From Antedon bifida (lineage: Eukaryota > Echinodermata > Crinoidea > Comatulida > Antedonidae): a DNA stretch of 64,000 nucleotides. The stretch is taken from NCBI GenBank assembly GCA_963402885.1, contig OY727097.1:15872001-15936000 (forward strand), written 5' to 3'. The translations under genes were made by a program, and so were the position numbers. Each line of letters begins with the position of its first letter. Position 1 is the stretch's first letter. Shown here in pieces: positions 1 to 9,721 of this stretch. Under the pieces are notes generated by a model. The model had not been told where the DNA came from, did no database searches, and saw only the letters and a program-made list of their open reading frames with translations.

Positions 1-58
1 TGTTTATAAATCAGATGTAATTAGAATTCTATGGACCTCAACACCATTCCTATTCTAG
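1..58 (+). pseudogene. End of a terminal coding exon, copy 1 (partial)
   Basis: The first 58 bases match the last 18 codons of the exon at 24111-24330, ending in the same residues (SDVIRI, WTSTPFLF) and a TAG at 56-58. Relative to the other copy there is one extra A near base 6, so an exon entering the window in the homologous frame would be frameshifted here. The sequence after the stop also matches the region after 24330. I do not recognise the protein. Whether this copy is expressed cannot be judged, because the rest of the exon lies outside the window. Confidence 0.45.
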
Positions 59-928
59 ATAAATGTCATTCACACTCATTGGGAGTAGGCTGGTTTATTT
101 AGCATCAGCTTAAACTTATTATCGTTTGACCAAAATTATCAGCATTACCGTAACCTTAAAGATGGGAGCCAATAATTAAATTTCTAACATTGTATCACCT
201 TGTCAACTAATGCTGATGAAGCAAAAATAAATTATCAAAGTAAAATTTACAAATATAACCTGTTTCAGGTTAAAACCTTTTTCATTGGTTTATTTACCAC
301 AAAATGTAATAATATCATTGTGTTTTGGTCTGGTTGTACAATGTTTATTAAATGGAGGTCTACATGGTTTTCTCTCGCGATGTATTTTTATGAGCTGGGT
401 CAAATTGGATAGAAAACAAACTTCCTAGCTACTGTAATTTTTGCTACTTGAAAATTGGGCCAGATTCAATTTTCCTGTAAAAATGATATAATTTCATGAA
501 AAAAAAAGGCCATTATAAATGTAAATATTGGTAAAAATTGTATTGATTAGATTGGACTGATTCGCCGCTGGAATTAGTCCTGGAACCAGAATAATAGAGC
601 AGGTTTATCGTATTTTTATACTAATATCAAAAATCCCCCCTTCCTCCCCTTGAGAGTTTTCCGCCGCTTTTTTAGGCCTCCTCCAAGGCAATTATTGTTA
701 TTGATTATATGAATTACGTAATTAGTTTAGTAGCTTAGGCCTATAGTATCTTTTTAGTAGGGACAAAAATACAAATCGAGCATAAGCAACAAAATAAATT
801 GGAACTGTTATTTGTAATAGTATAATTTAAATGCAGAAGCTCACAGTAAGTTTACGTCTTTGTACCATTGTTTATGTAAATATTAAAACATTTTAAGTTT
901 CATGATAATTGGAATATAATTAGTTTTG

Positions 929-985
929 ATTATAGTGATTTCTGATTTGACAAATTAAATTTGTCAAATCAGAAATCACTATAAT
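929..985. repeat. Perfect 28-bp palindrome with 1-nt loop
   Basis: Bases 929-956 and 958-985 are exact inverted copies separated by one A. In the homologous copy near 25160-25210 only the right arm is present, so the left arm arose in copy 1 as an inverted duplication of adjacent sequence. Confidence 0.85.
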
Positions 986-2667
986 GTATGACTGATGAAT
1001 TCAAGTTCAATCTGAAAACATCACTGATTACGCAAATTATAGCTAAACATTAATTATACATTATTGTCAACATAATCGCGGTGAAGGTATTGCTGTATAT
1101 GTACGAAAATATCATAGTATTATACTGACAAAAAAATTACATGATGAAATCTTCGTATACTAAGCGACTTTATCTATACCTGACATAATTATTTGAAGTA
1201 TGTATATCCCAATATATTTGGTTGGTGTCATAATGGGCGATTTTAAACTCACATAAACGGGCAATGAAATCCTCGTTATTGAAAAAAAAACAGTATTATT
1301 TTAAGCTTATACACTACAGTATATTTAAATTATCTACTTATTAATATTTATATATTGTTTTCTCTTTTTATTTGGTTAAATAAAACATGTTACTGAGAAA
1401 CGGCAAACATTCTAGTTTAAATTCTTTATGTTAAGTATACCCACAGATTGCACTATTTTCTGTATACTTAAATAGGTTCTCTTTTCGTACATGTGTTGAG
1501 AATAGAAAATATTTCACTTCAAACATTTTCCAAAATAGTGGTAAACAACCATTAAAAAAATGTGTGTTACGTTCTTGTCATAAGAAACATTCTTGCGACT
1601 GAGTTGAAATTCGAAAATGCCGGTCAGATGTAAAAAAAGTTAAAAAGAATAAATTAGCAATTGTCACTGCATACTCATCCATCAAACTAGCCGCCATCGA
1701 GAAAATACTCAATTCACAGTCATACAGATAAACAAAAAAATGCACTTCTTTTCGGGTGATTTTTTTTTTCTTATTTAATTTGTGTAGGCCTATTGTTTTA
1801 TATTATTGTATATCGTTGTTTTTACTATTATGATGCCAATTATCTATTAGAAATAAGGATTTGATCGAGTCGACTTTAGATTTGCAAGTAACAGAGATGC
1901 ATTTCTCTTGTCTGTTGTCAGATGGTTATTGAATCTTTGTTTTCAATTTCTCTAATACTTATGTAATTAACCACTTTACGTCACCCTGCATAGTAGGTAT
2001 TAACAATATGTATTAGAACTCTAGTAACTGTTCTTTTCCGATATCTATTTTCGACTCAATGTATTTCATTTCTTTCATGAATATGAACAGTTTTTGTCTT
2101 AAATGAAATTTAAATTGAATTTGAATTGCGTGTTTATTGTATTAACAATTGTCTGTAATTTTAATATTAATTTGTTTAAAATGAATCTTAAGAGAGTTGG
2201 TTTTATAGGAACAACAGTACTTTTTTATTTGTTTTGGCAATTAGTGCAATTAAAGCGTAATTAATTCAGCAATCGTCATATTCCATTTGGAATACTACGT
2301 CCTGTAAAATGACTAGAATGTTCTCATGGTTGTATCGCGGCGCCTTTCAACGTATCATGTTATCGCATCCCATTCTATTACTATTGAAACCAAATTGAAA
2401 GATTTTAAAAAGCTTTTTATGATGGTCACACTCATCGTCAGATCTATGTATGTAATGAGATATAATGTTGTTGTGATGTCGTGGGTGGGTGTTAGGTGTG
2501 GCGGCGTTCATTCAAGGTAGTCCAGGCAACCTATGAAAAAAAAGGGGGTAACCCAAAACAAATTGCAATAGTTTTCAAACCTTTTTAATCTGATTTAGTA
2601 CCTAATAGGACACTTCATTTTCAAAATCTACCAAAATTGGATTAGTGGAACATATAATTTAGGGGTC

Positions 2668-3165
2668 ATTTGAGGTCAAATAGGTCAAATTTGGTTTTAA
2701 TCATATATTTAGGTATAACTTATGACTGGTATAAGATATTTTATCAAATGACATATCTTATCATAGCTATTTAAATTATATATCTAATGATATACATGAT
2801 ATGTTTTCATGCAGACATGGTATAGTTACTGGGTGAAAATTGTAATTTCTTTACAATTTTATCCAAAATTAAAATTTGTCAATAATTATTTTTTGGTAAA
2901 AATGGAACTTCTTAACATATTTTTTAAACAAAATTTTACCAAAATTTTGCCTATATAGTTATGTTGAATTTAGGCTACAATATCAAAATTGAACCACAAT
3001 TTGGTACGGAATTACATGAATTTAAATAGAAACACTCAAAATTTGAGGTCAAATAGGTCAAATTTGGTATTAATCACATTTTTTTATATATAACTTATGA
3101 CTGGTATAACATATTTTATCAAATGAAGTATCATATTTTAGCTATTTCAATTTTTTTTTTTTTGC
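2668..3165 (+). repeat. Direct repeat pair, about 115 bp, around the LINE 5' flank
   Basis: The phrase GAGGTCAAATAGGTCAAATT and the following ~100 bases occur at about 2670-2785 and again at 3044-3160, with few differences. Between them are AT-rich bases with no coding potential that I can see. The origin is unknown. Confidence 0.65.
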
Positions 3166-3558
3166 ATTTAAATTATAATAGTATGAGGCTAATTAGACCT
3201 ATTTCAGATAACAGTTTAGCGGATTTTGTTTCTCAGGCTCATTCTGCAATCGCGAAATTTTCTTTTAATTCTAAGCTCACATAAACGGGCAATGAAATCG
3301 TTCATAAAAACATAATCTTATACAGTATATTTATATTGTATATACAACTCATGTATGAACAACTCATATTTCCCGCTGAGGGTAAGTTCATAACGGCACA
3401 ACTTAAACATACCACTGTCTATTTAGTATAATCTAGAACGGATTACCCATTAATAATCATCATTAATTTACACAGTTGAATTTGTGTGTAGTTATTATTG
3501 GACAATACCGCCATTTTGCTGAGGAATGTTTCGTAAAATTGTGAATGGTCTATAGCAG

Positions 3559-4401
3559 ATGGCTATTAACAATTGGAATACCCAAGACTACTATAAAATG
3601 ATTGTCAGTACAATTATAAATATCATCGTTATCGTACCAATTATATTCAAGCTACTTATTATAGCCGGCGATATAGAAACAAATCCGGGCCCTATAGAAA
3701 CCAGACAAACAACAATTAAAGAATCGATGGGAATGGAACCTTCATTGAAAGATGTTTTGAAACAACTTAACGATATGAATACAGTTTTAAACGATAAAAT
3801 GGATAGGATAGCTTCTGATTTCGCTTCAATTAAAGGAGATATGTCGAAAGGATTTGACAGACTAACTAAAAAAATAACTGATTTGGAAGAAGAAAATATA
3901 AGACTAAAAAACACAAACAAAGTTATAACTACACAACTAGATAAACTAGAAGCTGAAAGTCGTCGTAATAACATCATTATTTATGATATCCCTGAAGATG
4001 ATAGAAATGAAACGTGGCTTGACTGCGAACGAAAGGTAAAGGATTATATAACAACAAATTTAGAAATCGAAGAGGTCGCTTTCGAGAGAGCGCATAGATT
4101 GCACAGCAAAAGTAACCCACGACCCATCATAGCAAAACTTACTAGCTACAAACAAAAAGATGAAATAATGTCCAAAAATAGAGCACTCAAAAAGAAAATG
4201 GCTGGAAATAAATCAAAAATTAACATGGGTGAAGATTATACTCTCAGAGTCCGTAAAATTAGAAAAGGCCTGCAACCAAAAATACAACAAGCAATCAAAA
4301 ACAACGATCGTTTTCGGCTCAGATATGATAAGCTGTTTATAGGCGACGAAGTATATACATTCAACGTAGAAGACAACAAAATCATAAACCTCACAAAATA
4401 G
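3559..4401 (+). CDS. LINE ORF1 protein with N-terminal 2A-like motif
   Basis: This 280-residue protein is read from ATG 3559 to TAG 4399. Residues 13-36 are strongly hydrophobic (many I, V, L, F), directly followed by GDIETNPGP at residues 37-45. That matches the 2A ribosome-skipping consensus DxExNPG-P. Residues ~65-130 have heptad-like leucine/isoleucine spacing and many charged residues, typical of the ORF1 coiled coil. Residues ~133-200 (starting ESRRNNIIIYDIP, with AHRLHS and RPIIAKL) resemble the RRM of L1-type ORF1 (Transposase_22 family). The C-terminus (LRYDKLFIGDEVY) resembles the ORF1 C-terminal domain. Expected role: RNA binding and chaperone within the retrotransposition particle. 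Ribosome skipping would yield a 44-residue hydrophobic leader and a separate 236-residue RNA-binding protein. Confidence 0.85.
   Translation: MAINNWNTQDYYKMIVSTIINIIVIVPIIFKLLIIAGDIETNPGPIETRQTTIKESMGMEPSLKDVLKQLNDMNTVLNDKMDRIASDFASIKGDMSKGFDRLTKKITDLEEENIRLKNTNKVITTQLDKLEAESRRNNIIIYDIPEDDRNETWLDCERKVKDYITTNLEIEEVAFERAHRLHSKSNPRPIIAKLTSYKQKDEIMSKNRALKKKMAGNKSKINMGEDYTLRVRKIRKGLQPKIQQAIKNNDRFRLRYDKLFIGDEVYTFNVEDNKIINLTK
3667..3693 (+). other. 2A-like ribosome-skipping motif (GDIETNPG|P)
   Basis: Codons 37-45 of ORF1 read G-D-I-E-T-N-P-G-P. All invariant positions of the 2A consensus (D, E, N, P, G, P) are present. Skipping is expected between G44 and P45, i.e. between bases 3690 and 3691. 2A sequences at the N-terminus of ORF1 are known in some APE-type LINEs of invertebrates. 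Function here is inferred from the motif only. Confidence 0.85.
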
Positions 4402-5649
4402 GATTTTGGCCATGGTCCTAATGAAGAACAATCTGAACCATCTTTGAAAGTCACCAAACACATTGATTGTATTTCTTGGAATATTAACGGTATTAGAAAC
4501 AAATTTGCTGATTCTGACTTTATTGAGTATGTTAACAAATTTGACATAATTTGTTTTAGTGAAACATGGGATAAATATCGGAACGATTACAATATTAAAG
4601 GTTTCACTTGCATATCAAAATTATCAGATAAAAAAAGTCGTCATGGAAGAAATAGTGGAGGCCTAATGGTATATTATAAATTAAATCTCGTCGTTGAAGA
4701 ACTGTCAAGTGCATCGAATAACATTATTTGGTTAAAGATTACTCTAACCCCAACCGACACGGTTGTAATCGCTTTTTTGTATAGACCACCAAGTACATCT
4801 AGTTACGCGACAACTGACTTTTTTGACATTTTATCTAACGAATATTTGCATTACAGCTCCCAAATATCTGACATAGTATATGTAGTTGGCGACTTTAATG
4901 GTAGAACTGGTTCGGAGGACGATTATATATCCGCTGATGAAAACGACACATGGAACAATAATCTATATGTGGAAGACAACACCCGGATTGAAAGTAGAAC
5001 GAATTCTGATTGTATACTAAATAGCTACGGTAAAGATATATTAGAATTTTGCAAAGAAACTGGTATGCGAATCACAAATGGTAGAATTGATAAAGAATCA
5101 TCCAGTGGTTTTACATTTATCAGTTCACAAGGTAAAAGTGTATGTGATTACCTTCTTACTAACTCAAACAACTTTAAATTAATATCTTATTTAAGAATTG
5201 ATGACCGTGTTGAATCGGATCATATGCCAATTGCCTTTAGTATTCAATTCAAAGACAAAGAACACACTAGGCCTAAATTGATTGTCAATGAAGATGACAC
5301 GTTTACTCAGAGTACGTTCAAATGGTCCAACAGTTACATTAATGCATCCAAAGTCAGATGGGAACATGATGTCATTGAAACTATTGATAATGATTTTATG
5401 AATGCTATCTCTCAAAATGAAATTGATGAGGCAGTTTCACATTTATGTAAAATTTTTGAATACGTATGTAAAGGAATTAAGTATACACAAACAAGTAAAT
5501 CTTCAACTTCTACAAAACGAAACGAATGGTTTGATAAAGATTGTAAGGACCTTAAAATGCAGGTTAAACAATCATTAAAGAGATTTAGAATTATGCGCAT
5601 TCAACCTTTTTTAAATAATTATATTCAGGCAAAAAAGCAATATAAATAA
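4402..5649 (+). CDS. LINE ORF2, endonuclease part (no AUG start; 3' frameshifted)
   Basis: This is the apurinic/apyrimidinic-like endonuclease that nicks the target DNA. Visible motifs are ISWNINGIRNK at the start, SETW (E at 4561-4563), GDFNGRTG (D at 4891-4893) and SDHMPI (D at 5218, H at 5221). The frame is the same as ORF1 and is open from the base after the ORF1 TAG. No in-frame ATG occurs before 4666, which is already inside the domain, so translation probably depends on stop readthrough, reinitiation or a non-AUG codon. The frame closes at TAA 5647-5649 because of an indel, and the RT continues in another frame. Confidence 0.8.
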   Translation, partial: DFGHGPNEEQSEPSLKVTKHIDCISWNINGIRNKFADSDFIEYVNKFDIICFSETWDKYRNDYNIKGFTCISKLSDKKSRHGRNSGGLMVYYKLNLVVEELSSASNNIIWLKITLTPTDTVVIAFLYRPPSTSSYATTDFFDILSNEYLHYSSQISDIVYVVGDFNGRTGSEDDYISADENDTWNNNLYVEDNTRIESRTNSDCILNSYGKDILEFCKETGMRITNGRIDKESSSGFTFISSQGKSVCDYLLTNSNNFKLISYLRIDDRVESDHMPIAFSIQFKDKEHTRPKLIVNEDDTFTQSTFKWSNSYINASKVRWEHDVIETIDNDFMNAISQNEIDEAVSHLCKIFEYVCKGIKYTQTSKSSTSTKRNEWFDKDCKDLKMQVKQSLKRFRIMRIQPFLNNYIQAKKQYK

Positions 5650-7801
5650 ACGCAAACAAATTATTGATGCACTCAATACAAAGGATAGCAAAACGTTTTG
5701 GATGAAGTTGAAGACAAAACAGAAATTATCTTGTGAAATTTCTATTAATCAATGTTATATTCATTTTAAGAACCTATTTAAAAACGATGAGTCTATTGTT
5801 AGCGTTGAGTTGCCAAAAATCGCAGAATGCCAACAGAATGAGGACAATGATAATTTAAACCACGACATAACGTTGGATGAAATAAATAGAGCATTTAATT
5901 CTCAAAATAGTGGAAAAGCTCCCGGCATTGATGGAATGAATTTTGAATTCTTGCTAAACGCCCCCAACATTATTTTTGATATTTTAAAAATTCTTTTTAA
6001 CGCTATATTTTTAGTTGGAAAATTTCCCAAACAATGGGCAACAAGCTTAATTGTTCCAATTTTTAAAAATGGAGATAAAAACAAACCTGAAAATTATAGA
6101 GGTATTTCTTTAATTCCAATCCTAGGAAAAATATTTTTACATATTCTTAATTCTAGGTTAACACAATTTACAAATAGTAAAAAGTTAATTCATGAGGAAC
6201 AAGCAGGCTTTCGTAAGGGATATAGAACGACAGATAATATATTCATTTTAGATACCGTCATCTCTAAATACTTAGATAAAAAGAGGGGTAGGATTTTTGT
6301 TTGTTTTGTTGATCTTAAACGTGCCTTTGACTCTATAAATCATACACTTTTACTACATAAGCTGAAATATATCGGTGTTTCAGGCAGAATGTTAAACATA
6401 ATAAATTCCTTATACCAAAACTTATCTGCTCATGTTAAAATTGGCAACAAACTTAGTCCATCTTTTAATTGTTCGATTGGAGTACAACAAGGTTCTCCGT
6501 TGTCATCTTTACTCTTTAATATTTACATTAATGATTTGAGTGGTATACTTAATCAGGTAAACGATTTCATTCAAATTGGAGATTGTCATATGAATCATCT
6601 TCTTTATGCAGATGACTTAGTGCTTGTTAGTGATACGGTGAAAGGTCTCCAAAAATTAATAAATAAACTTGAACTTTATTGTGATACTTGGAAACTTACT
6701 GTAAATACTACAAAATCCAAAATTATGGTTTTTAAAAATGGCCGCAATTTAAGGAACATCGAAAAATGGAAGTATAAAAATATTCAATTAAAAATTGTTA
6801 ATTCGTATAATTATCTTGGTGTTATTTTTAGTTCAAATGGTACATGGAACAACTCAATGCAACATAATCAACAAAAAGCAAATCAAAGTTTATTCTGCTT
6901 AAAATCATTTATTTATCGTAACTTATCTTTTCTTCCAATTAAAACATGGAACCATATTTTTGATGTGAAATTACTTCCTATTTTAACGTATGGAAGCGAA
7001 ATCCTGGGAATGTCAGATAGCATAAACATTATTGAAAAAACGCATACTAAATTTTGTAGATATTTATTGCAAGTTGGGAAAAATGCACCAAATGCCGCTG
7101 TTACTTCTGAGTTAGGTAGATTACCGCTTTCTTTGGATTGTTTAGTTACAGTTATAAGATTTTGGTTACATATTATTACTTTAGATCATGACAGATTCAT
7201 TTTTAAGTGTTATGAGTTTCAACTTAGAAAAGTTAACCGTAATGAGAATTGTTGGGCACAACAGGTCAAACACTTACTTTTTTCTACTGGTTTTGGTTAT
7301 ATATGGTTACAACAATATGTTAATAGTAAAGGTTTATTTTTGAGAGAATTTAAGTTGCGCTTATGTGATATTGAAAAACAAAAATGCATTCAAAAATTTA
7401 GTTTACATAATAAGTTAAAGCTCTTTTCTCTTTATAAAAAAGAAATATGTTTAAGTTATCACTTGACCAACATCATTAATTTTAAACAAAGAAGATTATT
7501 AACTAAGTTACGTTTAGGAATATTAGAGCTAGAAATTGAAAAGGGCAGATGGGAGGGTGTAGAAAGGTATAAGAGAACGTGTAAATTATGTAAAAAGAAC
7601 ATTATTGAGGATGAATATCATTTTATTTTGCAATGCACATTTTACAATGATTTAAGAAAAAGTTTTATTCCAAGATTTATTCGTGTTTTTCCTTCTATTA
7701 ATAAGCTATGTTTATTACTTTCCAACACAAATTTTACTTATAATTTAGGAAAATACGTCTACTTTGCTTTTGAAAGAAGAAACCATTATCTTAAGTTATA
7801 G
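5642..7801 (+). CDS. LINE ORF2, reverse transcriptase part
   Basis: This frame continues the endonuclease after a one-base frame change near the A6 run at 5631-5636. An internal ATG lies at 5702. It carries the RT fingers (GKAPGIDGMNFEFL), the palm motifs (FVDLKRAFDSINH, VQQGSPLSSLLFN) and the catalytic YADD at 6605-6616. Downstream are a thumb-like region and conserved text such as LTYGSEILG and NAAVTSELGRLPL. Near the C-terminus, CKLCKKN with a following H and C (CKxCK...H...C) suggests a zinc knuckle. It ends at TAG 7799-7801. Apart from the frameshift there is no stop or gap in ~700 residues. Confidence 0.85.
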   Translation: MNKRKQIIDALNTKDSKTFWMKLKTKQKLSCEISINQCYIHFKNLFKNDESIVSVELPKIAECQQNEDNDNLNHDITLDEINRAFNSQNSGKAPGIDGMNFEFLLNAPNIIFDILKILFNAIFLVGKFPKQWATSLIVPIFKNGDKNKPENYRGISLIPILGKIFLHILNSRLTQFTNSKKLIHEEQAGFRKGYRTTDNIFILDTVISKYLDKKRGRIFVCFVDLKRAFDSINHTLLLHKLKYIGVSGRMLNIINSLYQNLSAHVKIGNKLSPSFNCSIGVQQGSPLSSLLFNIYINDLSGILNQVNDFIQIGDCHMNHLLYADDLVLVSDTVKGLQKLINKLELYCDTWKLTVNTTKSKIMVFKNGRNLRNIEKWKYKNIQLKIVNSYNYLGVIFSSNGTWNNSMQHNQQKANQSLFCLKSFIYRNLSFLPIKTWNHIFDVKLLPILTYGSEILGMSDSINIIEKTHTKFCRYLLQVGKNAPNAAVTSELGRLPLSLDCLVTVIRFWLHIITLDHDRFIFKCYEFQLRKVNRNENCWAQQVKHLLFSTGFGYIWLQQYVNSKGLFLREFKLRLCDIEKQKCIQKFSLHNKLKLFSLYKKEICLSYHLTNIINFKQRRLLTKLRLGILELEIEKGRWEGVERYKRTCKLCKKNIIEDEYHFILQCTFYNDLRKSFIPRFIRVFPSINKLCLLLSNTNFTYNLGKYVYFAFERRNHYLKL

Positions 7802-7823
7802 TTATTTTTATTTGTTTGTATTA

Positions 7824-7872
7824 GGGCCAAAGGCCAATATACATTGAAATAATAAATTCCCTGAAAAGGGAA
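7824..7872 (+). other. Hairpins in the LINE 3' UTR
   Basis: GGCC-AAA-GGCC (7825-7835) and TTCCCT-GAAA-AGGGAA (7857-7872) form small stem-loops; the second has a GNRA tetraloop. They sit close to the presumed 3' end. Many LINE reverse transcriptases recognise a 3' stem-loop, so they are candidate recognition structures, by inference only. Confidence 0.5.
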
Positions 7873-7990
7873 AGAAAGTAAATATTAATTATTTATTTAT
7901 TTTTTCTCGCTTTACTTGGTTTCGTGTTAATAGGCCTATTCGTGGATGCTATTTAAACATACAAACAAAGGGTTACTATCGATGGTTTCA

Positions 7991-8045
7991 CCAGGGAAGA
8001 GTTAAATTACAAATTAAATTAAATTGTAATTTAACTCTTCCCTGG
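7991..8045. repeat. 22-bp inverted repeat with 11-nt spacer
   Basis: CCAGGGAAGAGTTAAATTAC at 7991 onward is repeated inverted and exactly at 8024-8045. The spacer is AT-only. No transposon ends are recognised. Confidence 0.8.
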
Positions 8046-8494
8046 TTTCACTGTATAGCTTAATGTCTGTTTCTATTGAAACTCTCAGATCAACCGGCGG
8101 ACGCTTTAAATAATGTTTCTGATGACTTCTGACGTTAATGCGTCGGTCGTAAATTGAAAGATTTTTTTTAATATTTTAAATTTTAAAAAAAAGAGGCGTT
8201 TAAAAATAAATTTGCATGATTGATTTCAGTAATATAAATTATGTAAAAGCGTTGTTTCAAGTTTTCATTGTTGAGGCCGACCGATCGAGTATGATGTTAT
8301 ACAGGCCATGATTGTTATTATACAAATATGATATGAAAATACCTACCTGTATTGTTGTTATGTTGTACCATGTTGTGTTGAAGTTTAACAGAACAATAAA
8401 AATAGTTCTAATGGTTCTGCTAATTTAGTATTATTTATATAATGTAGTGACAGTACGTTAGGTATGTTATTATACAAACAATGAATGTTTATGA

Positions 8495-8610
8495 GTGTAA
8501 TGGTACTAATAATGACATGAGGTGAACGATGAAAGGTTATATATCAACAACGCCAAGTTGTTATTTAACCTTTCATCATTCACCAAATGCCATTATTTGT
8601 ACCATTACAC
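8495..8610. repeat. Imperfect ~50-bp foldback (MITE-like hairpin)
   Basis: GTGTAATGGTAC at 8495 pairs with GTACCATTACAC ending at 8610. Pairing continues inward through the GGTGAA(C/T)GATGAAAGGTTA segment and its inverse, with scattered mismatches and a small central loop. It looks like a decayed palindromic MITE. No clear target duplication was seen. Confidence 0.6.
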
Positions 8611-8836
8611 GAATATAAAAGATTCTTTATTTGTTTTATATAACATCTAATTCTAAATAGATTCCTGTCATTTGAATCAAATAAAAGGTAGCCCTAGCCA
8701 AGGCCTACATTTCATTCACATTGTCTATTGATTAAAACAGTAACATTTGGTTTTTAATATTATATTAAATGTTATATTTATATGGATTTTATAAACACAC
8801 CTACTTTAGTGTTGATTATGTCAACAAACGACCAAA

Positions 8837-8945
8837 TAATCCTAGGCCTAGCATGGCTAAAACGCCTAGGCTAGGCCTAGCCTAATACTAACAGGCTAGG
8901 CCTATAAGGCTAGAACTAGACTAGGGCTAGGCCTAGCTTGGCTGA
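8837..8945. repeat. Cluster of AGGCCTAG-type palindromic motifs
   Basis: Many copies of (C)TAGGCCTAG and its partial forms lie within about 100 bases. The same 8-mer is scattered through the window (e.g. 15970-16060, 57300-57420, 54600-54650). The function is unknown; the motif is useful mainly as a lineage hint. Confidence 0.6.
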
Positions 8946-9229
8946 AAAGCAAAATTTCGACAGATAATTTGAATTATCTAGGCTAATTATGGTTCCACAT
9001 CTTGTAGAGATGTTCCCATTAATTAATCAAAATCTTACATACGATCTAAAGCTAATTTAAATGCCTTTTTGATCTAAATTAATACATATATCTCATTATT
9101 ATCTCATTAAAATCGCAGCGAAAGTAAGATAGGTGGCGCTGTTGTATTTTAAAAGCAATAGTATAAAACAAAATATTATTTTTCCAAACGCGAAAAGATT
9201 TGTTTTTTTTTTTTTTTTGTACACGGAAA

Positions 9230-9472
9230 AAAGTACTATTAAACAATCGTTTAATAGTGCGTACTATCTCTTTATAACTTTTTTTTGTTTTGTTTTTATT
9301 AATTTGTACAACTTAGTTTTGTTATTTTTATATTTTATAAGTAATGATGGAGTAAGAGCAGTTTTCTGTTTGGGCTCATGCCTATTACTTGCTCCTGGCA
9401 AGATGAATTGTAAAACGTACTTTTAAGAACTTTTGCCGAATAAATATTATTATTATTATTGTTATTATTGCA
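9230..9472 (+). mobile_element. Possible 5'-truncated LINE 3' tail
   Basis: A stretch with a non-conserved open frame ends in GCCGAATAAATATTATTATT, i.e. an AATAAA-like signal followed by a short (ATT)n tail. This is the usual look of a LINE 3' end. No coding similarity is visible, so the assignment is weak. Confidence 0.35.
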
Positions 9473-9622
9473 CGCCATGTGACCCACATTCGTCCAATCA
9501 AATGACAGGAATTTATTTAGGTGTTATATAATACCGGTAGCCGGTTTAAACTTGAAAATTAAACCATTGTTTTAATCACACTGAACTATACAGCACCCCT
9601 TAATAATGTTTGTAAAACTTAC

Positions 9623-9721
9623 ATTGCTTGTAAGATCCAAATTAGCACCTGCCTTGATCAAAATAGTACAAACATCTGTGTGGCCATTACTTGCAGCAGC
9701 ACCCAAAGGTGTCCATCCTTC
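9623..9721 (-). CDS. Ankyrin-repeat exon (33 codons, phase 0)
   Basis: Read on the minus strand, a TTTCAG acceptor precedes 99 bases that encode exactly one ankyrin repeat, followed by a GTAAG donor. Residues include GWTPLGAAASNGHTDVC and LIKAGANLDL, matching the consensus G-TPLH-AA--GH--V---LL--GA--N. Both junctions are phase 0. The exon and about 150 bases of intron on each side are clearly similar to the exon at 13318-13416, so it is a duplicated exon. It probably follows that exon in the transcript. The rest of the protein, and so the function, is unknown. Confidence 0.8.

Larger units (their letters stand above)
1..2560 (+). repeat. Low-copy segmental repeat, copy 1
   Basis: This block aligns over nearly its whole length with 24270-27250, and its second half aligns with 10080-12050. 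Shared landmarks include the terminal-exon end, the stretch around the motif CTCACATAAACGGGCAATG, and a block ending in a GATGTCGTGGGTGGGTG-like sequence. Copies differ by point changes, small indels and several later insertions. No gene other than the exon end is supported. A short open frame at 2326-2520 recurs in the other copies but is broken, and I do not call it. Confidence 0.75.
3480..7875 (+). mobile_element. APE-type LINE (non-LTR retrotransposon), nearly full length
   Basis: The element carries ORF1 (2A-like motif, coiled coil, L1-ORF1-like RNA-binding region), then ORF2 with an apurinic-like endonuclease and a reverse transcriptase. The 3' UTR is short, about 70 bases, with two small hairpins. 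The 5' boundary is uncertain: I place it just upstream of ORF1, where similarity to flanking repeats ends. Only one disabling lesion is seen, a frameshift near 5631-5645, which suggests a recent insertion. The RT is in the broad APE-clade group (CR1/L2/Rex1/Jockey-like); I cannot assign the clade without alignment. No target-site duplication was identified. Confidence 0.85.

Noticed and set aside
2326-2520. Short frame recurring in three repeat copies (also 11127-11321 and 27024-27209), starting MVV and containing LSTYH
   Set aside because: It recurs because the DNA is repeated. The frames diverge, shift and end at different places, with no excess of conserved codons visible.
4444-4446. TTG start for LINE ORF2
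   Set aside because: The frame is already open from 4402, and TTG has no special context. It appears only because alternative starts were allowed.
5630-5650. Programmed -1 frameshift at A-AAA-AAG between endonuclease and RT
   Set aside because: The heptamer is in the right phase for -1 slippage, but the RT lies in the +1 frame, so a -1 slip would not reach it. A plain indel is simpler.
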